From JBBROS01 sp964246015 (GTDB lineage Bacteria; Pseudomonadota; Alphaproteobacteria; Acetobacterales; Acetobacteraceae), in the NCBI GenBank assembly GCA_964246015.1, contig CAXTPG010000163.1, forward strand, positions 1 to 6,866: a stretch of DNA of 6,866 bases. The letters are read 5' to 3'. Shown piece after piece: positions 5,981 through 6,866 of this stretch; the first letter of the stretch is position 1; every line of letters begins with the position of its first letter. A program made the position numbers and the translations under genes. Below the pieces are notes generated by a model. It saw only the letters and a list, made by a program, of their open reading frames with translations, ran no database searches and was not told the DNA's origin.

Positions 5981-6866
5981 GTGGGAACATTACCGGAACC
6001 CTTCGCATCCTGGTTCGCCCGACGCGGCTGGACGCCGCGCGGCTTCCAGCTCGCCATGCTCGACGCCGCGGCGGCCGGCGAAAGCGCGCTCCTGATCGCG
6101 CCGACCGGCGGCGGCAAGACGCTGGCCGGGTTCCTGGCAAGCCTCGTCGACCTTGCCGCCCGGCCCCGCCCCGGCCTCCACACCCTCTATGTCAGCCCAT
6201 TGAAGGCCCTGGCGACCGACATCGCCCGCAACCTCACCACCCCTGTCGAGGACATGGGCCTCGCCATCCCGATTGAGACCCGCACCGGCGACACGCCCGC
6301 CAACCGGCGAAAGCGACAGAAGGAGCAGCCCCCAAACCTCCTGCTCACCACGCCCGAAAGCCTGGCCCTCCTGCTGAGTCAGGAGGACGCGCCCGCCCTG
6401 TTCGCCGGGTTGCAGACGATCGTGATCGACGAGGTGCACGCCCTGGCGGGGACGAAGCGCGGGGATCAACTGGCGCTGTGCCTCGCCCGCCTGACCATGC
6501 TGGCGCCCGCCGCCCGCCGCGTCGGCCTGTCCGCCACCGTCGCGCACAAGCGCGCCCTGCTCGACTACGTCGGAGCCGGCACGGAACCCCGCCTGATCGA
6601 GGTGGCGGAGGGCGCGCCCCCTGCCCTGTCCATCCTTCTGCCCGCCGAGCGCCTTCCCTGGTCGGGCCACATGGGCCTCAGCGCCGCGTCCCGCATCCTG
6701 GACCGCATCCGCGCCCACGGCATGACGATCGTCTTCGTCAACACCCGCGCGCAGGGCGAGCTGATGTTCCAGGCGCTATGGAAGATCAACACCGAAACCC
6801 TTCCCATCGCGATCCACCACGGCAGCCTCGACATCGCCCAGCGCCGCAAGGTGGAGGCCGCGATGG
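5981..6866 (+). CDS. Ligase-associated DNA damage response DEXH-box helicase, N-terminal part (cut by right edge)
   Basis: The frame is open to the right edge, giving 295 codons of a protein that usually has about 800 residues. It is a superfamily 2 Lhr-type helicase, an ATP-driven DNA translocase. Its family is typically encoded with an ATP-dependent DNA ligase, an exonuclease and a PdeM-like phosphoesterase, and is thought to act in DNA repair. RecA-like domain 1 shows a Q-motif residue Q23, Walker A APTGGGKT at 40-47, motif Ia S-P-L-K-A-L at 72-77, T-P-E-S-L at 124-128, the DEVH box at 150-153 and SAT at 184-186. Domain 2 begins with I-V-F-V-N-T-R at 250-256 and H-H-G-S-L at 279-283. The GTG at 5981 is the only good start between the upstream stop at 5927-5929 and the conserved N terminus. 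No ribosome binding site precedes it. The helicase partners are outside the window. Family assignment is secure; the exact repair role is inferred. Confidence 0.93.
   Translation, partial: MGTLPEPFASWFARRGWTPRGFQLAMLDAAAAGESALLIAPTGGGKTLAGFLASLVDLAARPRPGLHTLYVSPLKALATDIARNLTTPVEDMGLAIPIETRTGDTPANRRKRQKEQPPNLLLTTPESLALLLSQEDAPALFAGLQTIVIDEVHALAGTKRGDQLALCLARLTMLAPAARRVGLSATVAHKRALLDYVGAGTEPRLIEVAEGAPPALSILLPAERLPWSGHMGLSAASRILDRIRAHGMTIVFVNTRAQGELMFQALWKINTETLPIAIHHGSLDIAQRRKVEAAM

Noticed and set aside
5990..6718. Minus-strand open frame of 242 codons over the helicase
   Set aside because: It is antisense to clear helicase motifs (Walker A, DEVH, SAT) and consists of Gly/Gln/Arg-rich shadow sequence.

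Overview
The window is very GC-rich DNA, roughly 70% where I counted and near 60% in one local dip. It most likely comes from an alphaproteobacterium, with Acetobacteraceae or another Rhodospirillales my best guess. The guess rests on GC content, GTG start use, an EpmA-type EF-P ligase, and a DNA-repair helicase of the kind found beside ATP-dependent DNA ligases in proteobacteria. It is an inference; no rRNA or marker gene is present.

Layout. Two gene groups diverge from a short intergenic region at about 5526-5623. Leftward (minus strand), in transcription order, come: a 996-residue single-chain restriction-modification enzyme with an N-terminal PD-(D/E)XK nuclease, an N6-adenine methyltransferase with NPPW, and a C-terminal target-recognition region (2535-5525); an Mrr-type restriction endonuclease (1548-2459); epmA, the EF-P beta-lysine ligase (543-1544); a small lipoprotein with a BamE/SmpA-like pattern (145-501); and the start of a second exported protein that runs off the left edge (1-154). 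Gaps are 75, 3 and 41 bases, then a 10-base overlap, so much or all of this strand may be one transcript. Rightward (plus strand) come a 101-residue acidic protein of unknown function (5624-5929) and, after 51 bases, the first 295 codons of a ligase-associated DEXH-box helicase (5981 to the right edge).

How the genes fit together. The modification enzyme and Mrr form a plausible two-gene defence module. One protein methylates host DNA and probably cuts unmodified DNA. The other belongs to a family known for cutting modified DNA. The module sits directly upstream of a translation-factor modification gene, with only 3 bases between mrr and epmA, and divergently from a DNA-repair gene. The most notable points are the pairing of a methyltransferase with a methylation-sensing nuclease family, a GC dip exactly over the DNA-recognition part of the methyltransferase, the tight mrr-epmA junction, and a QPDLF sliding-clamp-like motif at the N terminus of the small unknown protein. 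No RNA genes, insertion sequences, CRISPR arrays or convincing terminators were seen. No gene-free stretch exceeds 300 bases.
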